Source: an uncultured Clostridia bacterium
GTDB taxonomy: Bacteria; Bacillota; Clostridia; TANB77; CAG-508
NCBI GenBank assembly: GCA_934157205.1
Contig: CAKPHJ010000013.1
Coordinates: 1-36,702 of the forward strand
DNA: 36,702 nt
Direction: 5' to 3'
Position 1 is the first letter of the stretch, and every line of letters starts with the position of its first letter. The notes beneath the pieces were generated by a model. That model saw only the letters and a program-made list of their open reading frames with translations. It did no database searches and was not told the origin of the DNA. Made by a program: the position numbers and the translations under genes. Positions 15,605 to 25,364 of this stretch are shown here, one piece after another.

Positions 15605-17124
15605 AAATACTAGGAAAGGAACAAAATAAAATAATTGAGAAAAACATTCAAAATTCTTTTAATGTTGGATACCTCTTCCTTCAGGATATTTACTATAAAC
15701 TTAAATTAAATAAAATATGCGATGGAATAGCTGAAAAATATCAATTTAAATTTGACCTTAACGATATTCTCTCAAAGCTAGTCTATTCAAGAATAATTTA
15801 CCCTGCCTCAAAATTAAAGACTCTAGAACTATCTAAAAAATTTATGGAGCAACCAAATTTTGAATATCAACACATAGAAAGAGCTTTGCCAATAATTTGT
15901 GAAAATATGGATTTTATTCAATCCGAATTATATAAGAATAGTAAAGACTACATGGATAGAAATAATAAAATTTTATATTACGATTGCACTAACTATTATT
16001 TCGAAATTGAGGAAGAAAACGGACTCAAACAATATGGGAAATCTAAAGAAAATAGACCAAACCCAATTGTACAAATGGGATTGTTTATGGACGGAAATGG
16101 GATACCTCTTGCTTTTGATATAACTCCTGGAAATACTAATGAACAAATTACTTTAAAGCCGCTGGAAGAAAAAATCGCCAAAGACTTTGAACTAGCAGAA
16201 TTTGTTGTGTGTACAGATGCTGGACTTGCTTCAAAAGCTAATAGAACTTTTAACAACAAAGACAACAAAAAATTTATAACTACTCAATCAATAAAAAAAT
16301 TAAAAGCGCATTTAAAAGATGATGTACTTGATTTAACAAAAGGTTAGCACTTACCAAATAATCCAAAAAGCTATAATATTTCAAACTTGCGCACAGATGA
16401 GAAGCTTATAAAAAAATGTAAAGACAAAGTCTTTTATAAAGAACGTTGGATTAATGAAGATGGATTGTCTCAAAGGTTAATTGTTACCTTTTCTGTGAAA
16501 TATCAAGAATATCAAAAAAATATTAGAAATACTCAGATTAATAGAGCTTTAAAGATAATAGAAAATAATCCAGAAAAATTTAAAAAGCCAAAACAAAATG
16601 ACCCTAAACGTTTTATAAAAGCCACCAATATAACAAGTGATGGCGAAGTAGCTGAAAAAAGCATTTTTAAGATAAATCAAAAGTTGATAAATGAAGAAGC
16701 TAAATATGACGGACTATATGCAGTATGCACAAATTTAGAAGATGATGTCGAAGATATTATAAAATTAAACCATAGAAGATGGGAAATTGAAGAAAGCTTT
16801 AGAATAATGAAAACAGATTTTAAATCAAGACCCATATATCATACAAGAGACGAAATGATTAAAGCTCACTTTGTTACTTGTTACTTGGCATTGGTCATTT
16901 ATAGGTATTTAGAAAAAAACTTAAATGAAGCCTTTACGGCACCCGAAATAATAGAAACCTTAAGAGAAATGGAAGTAAAATCAGAAGGAGCTGATAGCTA
17001 TATTCCAAATTATGTTAGAACTGATTTAACTGATGCTTTACATGATAAATTCGGTTTTAGAATCGATTATGAAGTCATGAATACAAAAAATTTCAAAAAA
17101 ATTTTTAAGAATACTAAAAAATAA
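15605..17124 (+). pseudogene. IS1634-family transposase remnant
   Basis: DDE transposase text with catalytic D in YDCTNYYFE, D in CTDAGLAS and E in RRWEIEESFRIMKTDF. The gene is broken twice. The first 80 or so codons and the left IS end are missing: the frame runs straight out of the direct repeat with no start codon. An in-frame TAG at 16345-16347 stands where TGG would give KGWHLPNN. Sequence on both sides of the TAG is otherwise in one frame and conserved. It is almost certainly inactive. Confidence 0.88.
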
Positions 17125-17147
17125 AAAATGTACGCAGTTTTTTATTC

Positions 17148-17200
17148 AAATTAAAAATTCCCTATTCCTTGTTATAACAGGTATAGGGGATTTTTGTTCT
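17148..17200 (+). terminator. Terminator at the IS right end
   Basis: AAAATTCCCTATTCCTTG pairs imperfectly with CAGGTATAGGGGATTTTT. It is also present, slightly diverged, in the miniature IS copy at about 19584-19636. The remaining gene-free bases to 17312 show nothing further. Confidence 0.6.
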
Positions 17201-17312
17201 CTAAAAAGTGTTTAAGTCGAGATTATACTTTTTTTTTACGATTTTGTCAAATGAATTTTCGCCTTAATAATGTTGATTTTATATATGCTTATAAGCTTCT
17301 TAAATTATGGTA

Positions 17313-19140
17313 TTAGTTAATATCCAATACCAAAGTTGGATACCCAGTTTTACTATCAAACTCCCATTTTACCAATTCTATTTCTCCTGTTTCGCTTTTA
17401 TCTCCTGCATTATATTCATCAACATAATTATTTAATATATCTAAAAATTCTTGTTTTTTTACATATTCTTCTGAATATAATTTAGAATTTTCATCTATTT
17501 CTATAAATCCCCTTCCTGGGCGACTTTTCATTCCTCCAAATAACTCATTTCTTCCTTCTATACCATAACATTTTTGAACATAATGTGTTCCATATCCATC
17601 TTTTCCTCCTGCAATTTCTCCTACATATTCTTTTCCTGTCACTTTTCCTATATTAAAACAATTTACTATTTTTGAATTTTCTGATTGCGTAAATGGCATA
17701 CCACCTACAATTCCTCCTGTTAGTTGCCTTCCATTTAATTCTCCTTCATTAAGACAATTTTCTATTGGAATATCATTAAAAATTCCTGATATTCCTCCTA
17801 CATAACTATTTTCCGTCTTTGTTCCCGTTACTTTTCCTTTATTTATACTATTTGTTATTCTTCCTCCGTTTCCTACTATTCCTCCTACATAATCTGGAGC
17901 TATAATTTCTCCATAATTTATACATTTGTCAATTCTTTGCCCTCCATTATTTCCATTTATTCCTCCTGCTCTATGTTCTGTAGCTACAACCTTTCCGTAA
18001 TTTATACAATTTATTGCCCAACCTTGCTGTCCTGCAATTCCTCCTACAGTATTTTTCCCTGTCACATTTCCATAATTTTTGCAGTTGGTCATTGTCCCTC
18101 CTATTCCTCCTGCAATTCCTCCGACTTGATATTTTCCATTAACTGTTCCATAATTTATACAATTTTCAGCTTTTACATATCCCCCAACAATTCCTCCTGT
18201 ATGGCTTCCTTCTGATTGTACATTTACATTTATTGTACAATTTTTTACATATGATATCGTTTTTCCCCCAAGTCCTCCTGCATAATCACCTGTTGAAATT
18301 ACTGTTCCTGTTAATTTTAAATTTGAAACTGCTGCTGCATTACCAAATAATCCTGCTCTTCCATTAGTATTTATATATAGTTGTTCTATTGAATTATTAT
18401 CTCCATCAAAATCTTTCGCATTCATAGCATACGTATAGTTATCTAAATCTGTTCCAATCGGCTTAAACCCCGAATATTTTTTATTCGTTAATGCCTCTTT
18501 TAATCCTACACTACTATCATCTATTCCTAAATATTCATTATATTGTGTTGTCATAGGATCTACATATGATGCATCAAATGTAAAACTTAGGCTCTTTCCT
18601 AATTTAAATGTTCGATTTGTATATTTTTCTCCTTCACTTACGTTTTTAGATAATGCAACTAAGTCTTCTATGCTCATTATTACATATGGATCTTTATCTG
18701 AACCTGTTCCATCAAATTCTCCTGGTGTTGTATCTGGCTTTGTAATAGATGAGTTATCTTCTTCTATATTTCCATCTTTGTCCACTGAATACATTCTATT
18801 TGTTTCATTAAATTTTACATATAATTTATCTTCATTAAATTCATATACTGTTGTCTTTTCCTCTCCTGCAGTTTTTTCTAATTCTTTTTCTAGCTTTTCT
18901 TTTGCTATATCTCCATATTTATCTTTTCCCATTACATTTACTGTTGCTCTTCCAACTATTTCTTTTTCATTTGCAATTTCTGTTTGCTCTTTTGCTTTTC
19001 CGTGTGTTTTTTATTATTCCATTTTCTCCTGTTAACATTGATATTGTTATTCCTGATAATATTAATAGTACAACTATTGTTACTGTAAGTACTAATAATG
19101 TGATTCCTTTGTTTTTCTTAAAATTTGCTTTTGATTTCAT
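17313..19140 (-). CDS. Prepilin-like protein with GLUG repeats, needs one +1 shift
   Basis: From ATG 19140 (after AAAGGAGG) the protein begins with a prepilin-like leader, KGITLLVLTVTIVVLLILSG. At 19002 an extra C before GGA (in-frame CGG) shifts the frame; skipping it gives NTGKAKEQTEIANEKE and a continuous product of 608 aa. The C-terminal two thirds are tandem GLUG-type repeats (units like GGIAGQQGWAINCINYGKV, about 20-24 aa), which form a surface beta-solenoid seen in adhesins. It has the same N-terminal class as the DGR target and the same leader architecture. Without the shift only a 50-aa peptide is made. Likely a surface adhesin carried as cargo of the insertion. Confidence 0.8.
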
Positions 19141-19177
19141 TTTTTCCTCCTTTAGGTTTTATGCTTAAAAAAACACC

Positions 19178-19233
19178 AAAAAAGCAGCCAAAATAGACCT
19201 ATTAATTTATAGGTTTATTTTGGTTGCTTTTTT
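19178..19233 (-). terminator. Leader terminator of the GLUG prepilin gene
   Basis: Nearly perfect hairpin of about 25 bp (AAAAAAGC...GCTTTTTT outer, ACCTAT/ATAGGT inner, 6-nt loop), followed on the minus strand by a further T7 run. It lies between promoter and gene. A TAA of one leader-ORF phase is at 19207-19209, at the loop. Confidence 0.75.
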
Positions 19234-19253
19234 ATATTTTATTTTTCCTGTTT

Positions 19254-19334
<81 letters not shown>

Positions 19335-19369
19335 TTTTTTACCTTCTTTTCCTTTATTTTTTCATTTAT

Positions 19370-19398
19370 ATTTTGCATTATTTTTTTTGCTTTGTCAA
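19370..19398 (-). promoter_or_regulatory. Promoter of the GLUG prepilin gene
   Basis: TTGACA (19393-19398), 17-nt spacer, CAAAAT (19370-19375) on the minus strand, about 30 bp before the leader ORF. Confidence 0.6.
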
Positions 19399-19445
19399 GT
19401 ACTTTTACTTGATTTTTTTATTTGAATGTTACAGGTTGTTACACG

Positions 19446-19657
19446 GGTCTTAAACACTTTTAATTTTAAAAAAAGTGTCAAACTTCCGGGTTTTAGAACC
19501 GATTATGAAGTCATGAATACAAAAAATTTCAAAAAAATTTTTAAGAATACTAAAAAATAAAAAATGTACGCAATTTTTTATTCAAATTAAAAATCTCCTA
19601 TTCCTTGTTATAACAGGTATAAGGGATTTTTACTCTCTAAAAAGTGTTTAAGTCGAG
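19446..19657. mobile_element. Miniature IS1634-like derivative
   Basis: The right 169 bp (19489-19657) match 17053-17221 at about 96 percent, ending in GTGTTTAAGTCGAG. The left end begins GTCTTAAACACTTTT, a near-complement of the right end. Thus both IS ends are present with the whole transposase core deleted, leaving about 210 bp. Its right end abuts the 138-bp repeat directly. It is non-autonomous. Confidence 0.7.
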
Positions 19658-19795
19658 ATTATATTACATCAGATGTTTTTTATCAAGCATTTTTATAAAT
19701 TTTTTCTTATAACATAAATTCTTTTACTAACATTGAAAACCTAATTACTATATGGTATAATTCTATTCTAGAAAAGTCTTTAGTATATTATATAA
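19658..19795. repeat. 138-bp direct repeat, right copy
   Basis: Second copy of 15467-15604 (one mismatch). It supplies the working tsaE promoter and a spare mreB-type promoter (19658-19686) that now fires into the insertion. Confidence 0.85.
19733..19761 (+). promoter_or_regulatory. Promoter of tsaE
   Basis: TTGAAA (19733-19738), 17 nt, TATAAT (19756-19761). The identical copy at 15542-15570 now faces the transposase remnant. Confidence 0.8.
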
Positions 19796-19814
19796 TGAAA
19801 GGAACAAAATTTAT

Positions 19815-20270
19815 ATGAACTATAAATTTATTGCAAAAAATGAAAACGAAACAAAACAATTCGCAAAAAAGCTTGCAAGTATTTTAAAACCAAAAGATAT
19901 AATTATACTTACAGGTGAACTTGGTTCTGGTAAAACCAAATTTGTAGAAGGATTTTTATCTTATTTTAATCTTGAAAATGAAATTTCCAGTCCTACATTC
20001 ACCATTGTAAATGAATATAAATCGAACAATATTAATATATATCATTTTGATGTATACAGACTAGAAAATTCTGATGAATTTTATGAAATAGGCGGAGATG
20101 AATATTTTGAAAATGGAATTTGCTTAATTGAATGGGGAGAACAAATTTTAGAAACTCTTCCACCTAATTATATTCATATTACATTTGAAAAAGATCCAGA
20201 AAATGAAAATATACGAATATTAAATATTAAAGCAATAGGTGATTGCAAAAATGAATTATCTCTATTATAG
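19815..20270 (+). CDS. tsaE: tRNA t6A biosynthesis ATPase TsaE
   Basis: TsaE is the ATPase that resets the TsaB-TsaD complex during t6A37 synthesis on ANN-decoding tRNAs. The 151-aa protein has Walker A GELGSGKTKF (about 35-44), SSPTFTIVNEY, HFDVYRL and LIEWGE, all family hallmarks. The start ATG follows AAAGGAA. It is first in a tsaE-tsaB-rimI operon. tsaD is not in the window. Its promoter was duplicated by the upstream insertion but kept intact. Confidence 0.95.
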   Translation: MNYKFIAKNENETKQFAKKLASILKPKDIIILTGELGSGKTKFVEGFLSYFNLENEISSPTFTIVNEYKSNNINIYHFDVYRLENSDEFYEIGGDEYFENGICLIEWGEQILETLPPNYIHITFEKDPENENIRILNIKAIGDCKNELSLL

Positions 20271-20297
20271 TTTTTAAATTGAAAGGAATGATCTTTT

Positions 20298-21017
20298 ATG
20301 AAAATATTAAGTATAGATACCTCTAGTAACATATGTGGTGTTTCCATTTTAGAAGACAAAAAATTAATTGTAAAATCTGATATAAACACTGGTCGCACTC
20401 ATTCAGAAAATTTAATGCCATTAATAAAACAAACTCTTAGTGAACAAAATTTAAAATTATCTGATATTAACCTAATTTCTTGTGATATTGGGCCTGGTTC
20501 TTTTACAGGAATTAGAATTGGAATTTCTGCAGCAAAAGCATTTCATGATTCTTTAAATATACCATATGTTGGAGTAAGTTCTTTAGAAACTCTTGCATAC
20601 AACACTTTATCTGAAAATTGCAAATATGTTTGTAGCATTATAAACTGTAATCACAATAATTGTTATTTTGCCTTATATGAAAAACAAAATGATTCTTTTA
20701 ATACATTAATTTCTCCTGAGGCAGATGAAATTACATCAGCTCTTTGCATTTTAAGTAGTTATTATAATGACAACTTAAATAATAATTCATTATTATTTGT
20801 TGGTGATGGTTCTGATATATATAAAGAACAAATTCAAAGCTTCTTTACAAATGCTCAATTTGCAAAAAAAGAATATAATTGCTTAAACTCATACAGTTTA
20901 GGACTTGCAGGATTTAATAATTCTTATAAGGGGTCTAATTATTATGAACTTTTGCCTCTTTACTTAAAAAAGCCTCAAGCACAAATACAACTTGAAAAAA
21001 AATTACAAAATAATTGA
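20298..21017 (+). CDS. tsaB: tRNA t6A biosynthesis scaffold TsaB
   Basis: TsaB is the inactive ASKHA-fold partner of TsaD. The 239-aa protein begins MKILSIDTSSNICGVSIL and has the conserved GPGSFTGIRIGISAAKAF motif (about 69-86). The gene starts 27 bp after tsaE, behind GAAAGGA. Length and motifs are normal. Confidence 0.95.
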   Translation: MKILSIDTSSNICGVSILEDKKLIVKSDINTGRTHSENLMPLIKQTLSEQNLKLSDINLISCDIGPGSFTGIRIGISAAKAFHDSLNIPYVGVSSLETLAYNTLSENCKYVCSIINCNHNNCYFALYEKQNDSFNTLISPEADEITSALCILSSYYNDNLNNNSLLFVGDGSDIYKEQIQSFFTNAQFAKKEYNCLNSYSLGLAGFNNSYKGSNYYELLPLYLKKPQAQIQLEKKLQNN

Positions 21018-21048
21018 GCTAAAAATAATAAACGAATGGATGATATTT

Positions 21049-21477
21049 ATGAAAATAGAAAAAATGACATTAACAGATTTAAATACAATAAAAGAAATTT
21101 TATCTACTGAATTTGATAATTTTTGGAATTATAATATATTAGAAGAAGAGCTTTCTTCTTCTAATTCTTATTATATTGTTTGCAAATTAAATAATGAAAT
21201 TGTTGGTTTTGCTGGAATTAAATTTTCTGTAGATTCTGCTGACATTATGAATATTGTTACAAAAAAACAATATAGAAATAAAGGAATTGCTACTTTACTC
21301 TTAAAAAATTTAATTTCTATTTGTAGTTCTAAAAATATACATTCTTTATTTTTAGAAGTTAACGAAAATAATAAAATAGCAATCCATTTATATACAAAGC
21401 TTAATTTTAAGCAAATAAGTATTCGAAAAAATTATTATCAAAATGAAAGTGGTATAATTATGTTATTATCATTATGA
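21049..21477 (+). CDS. rimI: GNAT N-acetyltransferase, RimI type
   Basis: This GNAT-fold acetyltransferase is likely the protein-alpha-N-acetyltransferase RimI that accompanies tsaB/tsaE in many Bacillota. The acetyl-CoA loop is KKQYRNKGIATLLLKNL, followed by FLEVNENNKIAIHLYTKLNF, the RimI signature region. The ATG at 21049 is chosen for a GGATG site 8 nt upstream; ATG 21040 or an overlap with the end of tsaB (20992) are possible earlier starts. The 3' end overlaps the convergent deaminase gene by 40 bp. Confidence 0.85.
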   Translation: MKIEKMTLTDLNTIKEILSTEFDNFWNYNILEEELSSSNSYYIVCKLNNEIVGFAGIKFSVDSADIMNIVTKKQYRNKGIATLLLKNLISICSSKNIHSLFLEVNENNKIAIHLYTKLNFKQISIRKNYYQNESGIIMLLSL

Positions 21478-21941
21478 AATTTAATTTGTTTATATGTAAT
21501 ATTGCATTCATCAAATAAACGTCTTGAAGCTATATTGTTTTCGCTTTCTGAATATTTATTTGATAAATATATAACCTCTTTTATACCTGATTGTATTATA
21601 ATTTTAGCACATTCGTTACATGGAAATAAATCAACATATAATTTAGCATTTTCAAAATCTTTTTTACTTCCTCTATAATTTAAAATAGCATTTAATTCAG
21701 CATGGCACACATATAAATATTTAGTATCTAAATTTTCGCCATCTCTTCCCCAAGGAAATTTTTCATCATCAAATCCATTTGGAGCTCCATTATATCCAAT
21801 TGATAAAATTCTGTTATCTTTACTTACAATACATGCTCCTACTTGTGTATTAGGATCTTTACTTCTCATAGCAGATAGTTTTGCAATTGCCATAAAATAT
21901 TCATCCCATGTTAAATAATTATCTCTTTTTTTATTACTCAA
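21438..21941 (-). CDS. comEB: dCMP deaminase family protein (ComEB-like)
   Basis: This zinc deaminase converts dCMP to dUMP for thymidylate supply. The 167-aa protein has the catalytic CHAELNAIL (HAE) and PCNECAKIII (PCxxC) motifs, plus TQVGACIV and YNGAPNGF typical of dCMP deaminases. It starts with TTG at 21941 after an AAGGA. It is convergent with rimI, overlapping it by 40 bp. Confidence 0.9.
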   Translation of the reverse strand: MSNKKRDNYLTWDEYFMAIAKLSAMRSKDPNTQVGACIVSKDNRILSIGYNGAPNGFDDEKFPWGRDGENLDTKYLYVCHAELNAILNYRGSKKDFENAKLYVDLFPCNECAKIIIQSGIKEVIYLSNKYSESENNIASRRLFDECNITYKQIKFHNDNNIIIPLSF

Positions 21942-22006
21942 TTTTACTTTTTCCTTGTATAATATATTTAGGTTTTTATAAGGATTTACCTATAAACCTT
22001 AAATTA

Positions 22007-23281
22007 TTAGTTTGTCCATTCTAGTTCCCAACCAGCAATAATTACAGTGTCTCCTTCACAAACTCCCATTTCTCTTAGTTTAGAATCAATTCCCATATTT
22101 CTTAAACTTTTTTGTAAATAATATATAGATTCATTATCTTCAATATTTACTCTACCCATTAGTCTTTCTACAGCTTTACCAGATATAATAAATACACCAT
22201 CTTCTTTTTTTATTGTCCATTGATCTTTTTTGTCTTCTAGTGTATATACTACTTTGTCTTCAATTTCAATTAATTCTTCTTTTGGTAATGTTTTTAATTC
22301 TTTAGACACATAATCTATTAGTTCATTAACGCCTTCTTTTGTTACAGCTGATATTTTAAAAATTTCTAAGTTTTCTTTTTTAGCTAAATCCTCTACTTGC
22401 TTCATTAGTTCTTCATTTTGCATTGCATCAATTTTATTTGCAACTATTATTTGTTTTCTTTTAGCTAATTTTTCACTATATTTTTTCAATTCTTTATTTA
22501 TTGCATAAAAATCATCAATTGGATTTCTTCCTTCTTGTCCAGATACATCTAAAAAGTGAAGCAATAATCTTGTTCTTTCTACATGTCTTAAAAATTGTAT
22601 TCCAAGCCCAACTCCTTGACTTGCTCCTTCTATTATTCCTGGAATGTCTGCAATAACAAAACTTGAACCATCTTTAGCTTTAACAACACCTAAATTAGGT
22701 ATTATTGTTGTAAAATGATAATTAGCAATTTTAGGCTTTGCAGAAGTTACTACAGAAAGAAATGTAGATTTACCCACATTTGGAAAACCTAAAAGACCTA
22801 CATCAGCTAATAATTTTAATTCTAAAATTAATTCTTTTTCTTCACCTTTTTCTCCATCTTCTGAAAATCTTGGTGCTTGTCTTGTAGATGTTGCAAAGTG
22901 TGAATTTCCTCTTCCACCTCTTCCACCTTTCAAAACTAATTCTTTTTGTTCTGGTTTAGATAAGTCTGCAACTACTTTTCCTGTTTCAGCGTCTTTAACA
23001 ACTGTTCCTATTGGTACTTTTATATAAAGATCTTCTCCATACTTGCCATTGCAATGGCTTCCACTTCCATTTTCCCCATTTTTTGCTTTGAATTTTTTAT
23101 TAAATCTGAAGTCAATTAAAGTATTTTTATCTTTATCTACTTGAAAATAAATGTTTCCACCATTTCCGCCATCTCCACCATCTGGTCCTCCAGCTGCAAC
23201 ATATTTTTCACGACGGAATGTAGTTGCTCCATTTCCACCATCTCCAGCTTTTATTATTATTTTTGTATAATCTGTAAACAT
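22007..23281 (-). CDS. obgE: GTPase Obg
   Basis: Obg is an essential ribosome-assembly and stress GTPase. The 424-aa protein has the glycine-rich Obg fold (1-158; GGDGGNGG, GSGSHCNGKYGEDL), the G domain (GFPNVGKST; DIPGIIEGAS; NKID) and the C-terminal OCT domain. It starts at ATG 23281. It lies 43 bp after trpS on the same strand. Its many glycine GGA/GGT codons are all in frame, with no extra C, in contrast to radA and mtaB. Confidence 0.97.
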   Translation of the reverse strand: MFTDYTKIIIKAGDGGNGATTFRREKYVAAGGPDGGDGGNGGNIYFQVDKDKNTLIDFRFNKKFKAKNGENGSGSHCNGKYGEDLYIKVPIGTVVKDAETGKVVADLSKPEQKELVLKGGRGGRGNSHFATSTRQAPRFSEDGEKGEEKELILELKLLADVGLLGFPNVGKSTFLSVVTSAKPKIANYHFTTIIPNLGVVKAKDGSSFVIADIPGIIEGASQGVGLGIQFLRHVERTRLLLHFLDVSGQEGRNPIDDFYAINKELKKYSEKLAKRKQIIVANKIDAMQNEELMKQVEDLAKKENLEIFKISAVTKEGVNELIDYVSKELKTLPKEELIEIEDKVVYTLEDKKDQWTIKKEDGVFIISGKAVERLMGRVNIEDNESIYYLQKSLRNMGIDSKLREMGVCEGDTVIIAGWELEWTN

Positions 23282-23324
23282 TTTTCTCTCCTTCTAATTG
23301 TTATAATTCTCAGCTATAATACTG

Positions 23325-24335
23325 TTATTGCATAAAATAATTTAATTTCATAGCATTTTTTACTTTTTTCATTGTTTCTTTTGCAACCTTTTGTGCTTTA
23401 GCAGTTCCTTCTATTAAAATTTTATCTACTATTTCAGGATGTTCTTCATAATAAGCTCTTTTTTCCCTTATTGGTTTTAATTCATCACAAATATTTTGAG
23501 CAAGTTGTTTTTTGCATGCTACACAACCACGTTTTCCTTCTCTACATTCTTGACAAATATTTTCAACTTCATCTTTGCTAAATAATTTATGATAATAAGA
23601 TACCATACATATATCTGGATTTCCCAAGTCATCTTTTTTTATTCTATTTGGATCTGTTACTGCACTCATTACTTTTTTTCTTATTTCTTCTTCTGTGTCA
23701 GATAAATATATTGCATTTCCCAATGATTTACCCATTTTTTCGTTTCCATCTAATCCTTTTATTCTTTTTTCACTAGATAAAACTGCTTTAGGCTCTACCA
23801 ATGTTTCACCATAAATACTATTAAATTTGCGTACTATTTCTCTGCATTGTTCTATTAAAGGCAATTGATCTTCTCCAACAGGTATAAGTTCACCTTCAAA
23901 AGCTGTTATATCTGCTGCTTGACTAACTGGATATCCTAAAAAACCATATGTAACACTTTCACCAAATATCTCTTTTTTTTGTGCTATTTCTGTTTTTACT
24001 GTTGGATTTCTTTGTAGTCTTGCTATTGTAACTAAATTTGAATAAAAAACTGTTAGTTCTGCAACTTCTGGTATCATTGATTGAATATATATTGTTGTTT
24101 TTTCTGGATTTATTCCAACAGATAAATAGTCTATTGCAACTTCTCTAACATTTTTTCTTACCTTTTCTGGATTATTGAAATTATCAGTTAATGCTTGAAC
24201 ATCTGCAATTAATATATACGGATCATATTTGCCACTCTCTTGTAATTCAATTCTTTTTTTTAAAGAACCAAAATAATGACCTATATGCAACCTTCCTGTT
24301 GGTCTATCTCCTGTTAAAATTCTTTTTTTGTCCAT
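23325..24335 (-). CDS. trpS: Tryptophanyl-tRNA synthetase with a four-cysteine cluster motif
   Basis: Class I synthetase charging tRNA-Trp. The 336-aa protein has HIGH at 17-20 and KMGKS (200-204, a variant of KMSKS). C243-x20-C264-x6-C271-x2-C274 in the anticodon-binding domain closely resembles the [4Fe-4S] motif (C-x22-C-x6-C-x2-C) described in Thermotoga maritima TrpRS. Another cysteine, C261, is next to it. It starts at ATG 24335. It is upstream of obgE and downstream of a glycosyltransferase gene. Confidence 0.95.
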   Translation of the reverse strand: MDKKRILTGDRPTGRLHIGHYFGSLKKRIELQESGKYDPYILIADVQALTDNFNNPEKVRKNVREVAIDYLSVGINPEKTTIYIQSMIPEVAELTVFYSNLVTIARLQRNPTVKTEIAQKKEIFGESVTYGFLGYPVSQAADITAFEGELIPVGEDQLPLIEQCREIVRKFNSIYGETLVEPKAVLSSEKRIKGLDGNEKMGKSLGNAIYLSDTEEEIRKKVMSAVTDPNRIKKDDLGNPDICMVSYYHKLFSKDEVENICQECREGKRGCVACKKQLAQNICDELKPIREKRAYYEEHPEIVDKILIEGTAKAQKVAKETMKKVKNAMKLNYFMQ

Positions 24336-24384
24336 TTTATATCATATCCTTTCTTCTCAAAAGTTGTTACTACTTATAGTTTAT

Positions 24385-25344
24385 TTAAATTTTCATTTTA
24401 TTATTTTCTTTTTTTAATTTTTTATATTTGTCTGCATATTGATTTAAAACAATTTCAAAGTCTTGTTTACTTTTTTTAATCATTGTTTCTAATATTACTC
24501 CTGAAAAAGCTGCTTGTATAGCACAAATAAAGAAAAATACACTTGCAACAAATGATGGCATTTTAGGTACAAGTCCTGTTTTAAAATAATCCATTAAAAC
24601 AGGTATTAAAAATGCTAAACCAAAAATTGATAAAACAACTGCAATCCATGTAAAAAATGATAATGGCTTATAATTTTTGTATAATGTTACAATTGTTTTT
24701 ATTACTTTAAATCCATCAGAAAAAGTATTTAATTTTGAAACACTACCATTTGGTCTATCACGGTATCCTACAATTACATTTTCTACATCCATGTTTTTAT
24801 CTAATGCATGTATTGTCATTTCTGTTTCAATTTCAAACCCTTTTGATAATACTGGAAATGTTTTTACAAATTGATAACTAAATGCTCTATATCCAGTCAT
24901 AACATCTCTTATATTGCTTTTGTATATAAGGTTAATAAGTTTGCGAACTAAAACGTTACCCGTATTATGAAATGGTCTTTTGTTTTCAGTAAAATATGTT
25001 GATGATAATCTATCTCCAACAACCATATCTACATTTTCTTTTAATATTTTGTTACACATTTCTCTTGCATTTTCTGCTGGATATGTATTGTCACCATCTA
25101 TCATTATATAACATTTTGCGTCTATATCTCTAAACATACTACGAATTACATTACCTTTACCTTGCTTTTTTTCGTATCTAACAATAGCTCCTGCTTCTCT
25201 TGCTATTTCATCTGTTCCATCTTTAGAATTATTATCATATACATAAATTGTTGCTTCTGGTAATTCTTTTTTAAAGTCTTGAACCACTTTTTTTATTGTT
25301 TTTGCTTCATTATAACATGGTATTAATACTGCTATTTCGTCCAT
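24385..25344 (-). CDS. Polyprenol-phosphate glycosyltransferase (GT2, DPM1/GtrB-like)
   Basis: The 319-aa protein has an N-terminal GT-A domain (LIPCYNEAKTI; DNNSKDGT; MIDGDNTYP as the metal-binding DxD region; MTGYRAFS) and two C-terminal membrane helices (about 231-253 and 265-290). It likely loads a hexose from a nucleotide sugar onto undecaprenyl phosphate. It is the last gene of a three-gene set with the large membrane protein and GtrA-like flippase, which together would modify a surface polymer. Confidence 0.88.
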   Translation of the reverse strand: MDEIAVLIPCYNEAKTIKKVVQDFKKELPEATIYVYDNNSKDGTDEIAREAGAIVRYEKKQGKGNVIRSMFRDIDAKCYIMIDGDNTYPAENAREMCNKILKENVDMVVGDRLSSTYFTENKRPFHNTGNVLVRKLINLIYKSNIRDVMTGYRAFSYQFVKTFPVLSKGFEIETEMTIHALDKNMDVENVIVGYRDRPNGSVSKLNTFSDGFKVIKTIVTLYKNYKPLSFFTWIAVVLSIFGLAFLIPVLMDYFKTGLVPKMPSFVASVFFFICAIQAAFSGVILETMIKKSKQDFEIVLNQYADKYKKLKKENNKMKI

Positions 25345-25364
25345 AATTTTCTTTCCCTTCTATA

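Noticed and set aside
15605..15630. GAAAGGAACAAAAT shared with the tsaE leader at 19797-19810 as an extension of the direct repeat
   Set aside because: Nine to ten extra bases interrupt the match and the segment reads in frame with the transposase, so it may be microhomology or chance. The repeat was ended at 15604.
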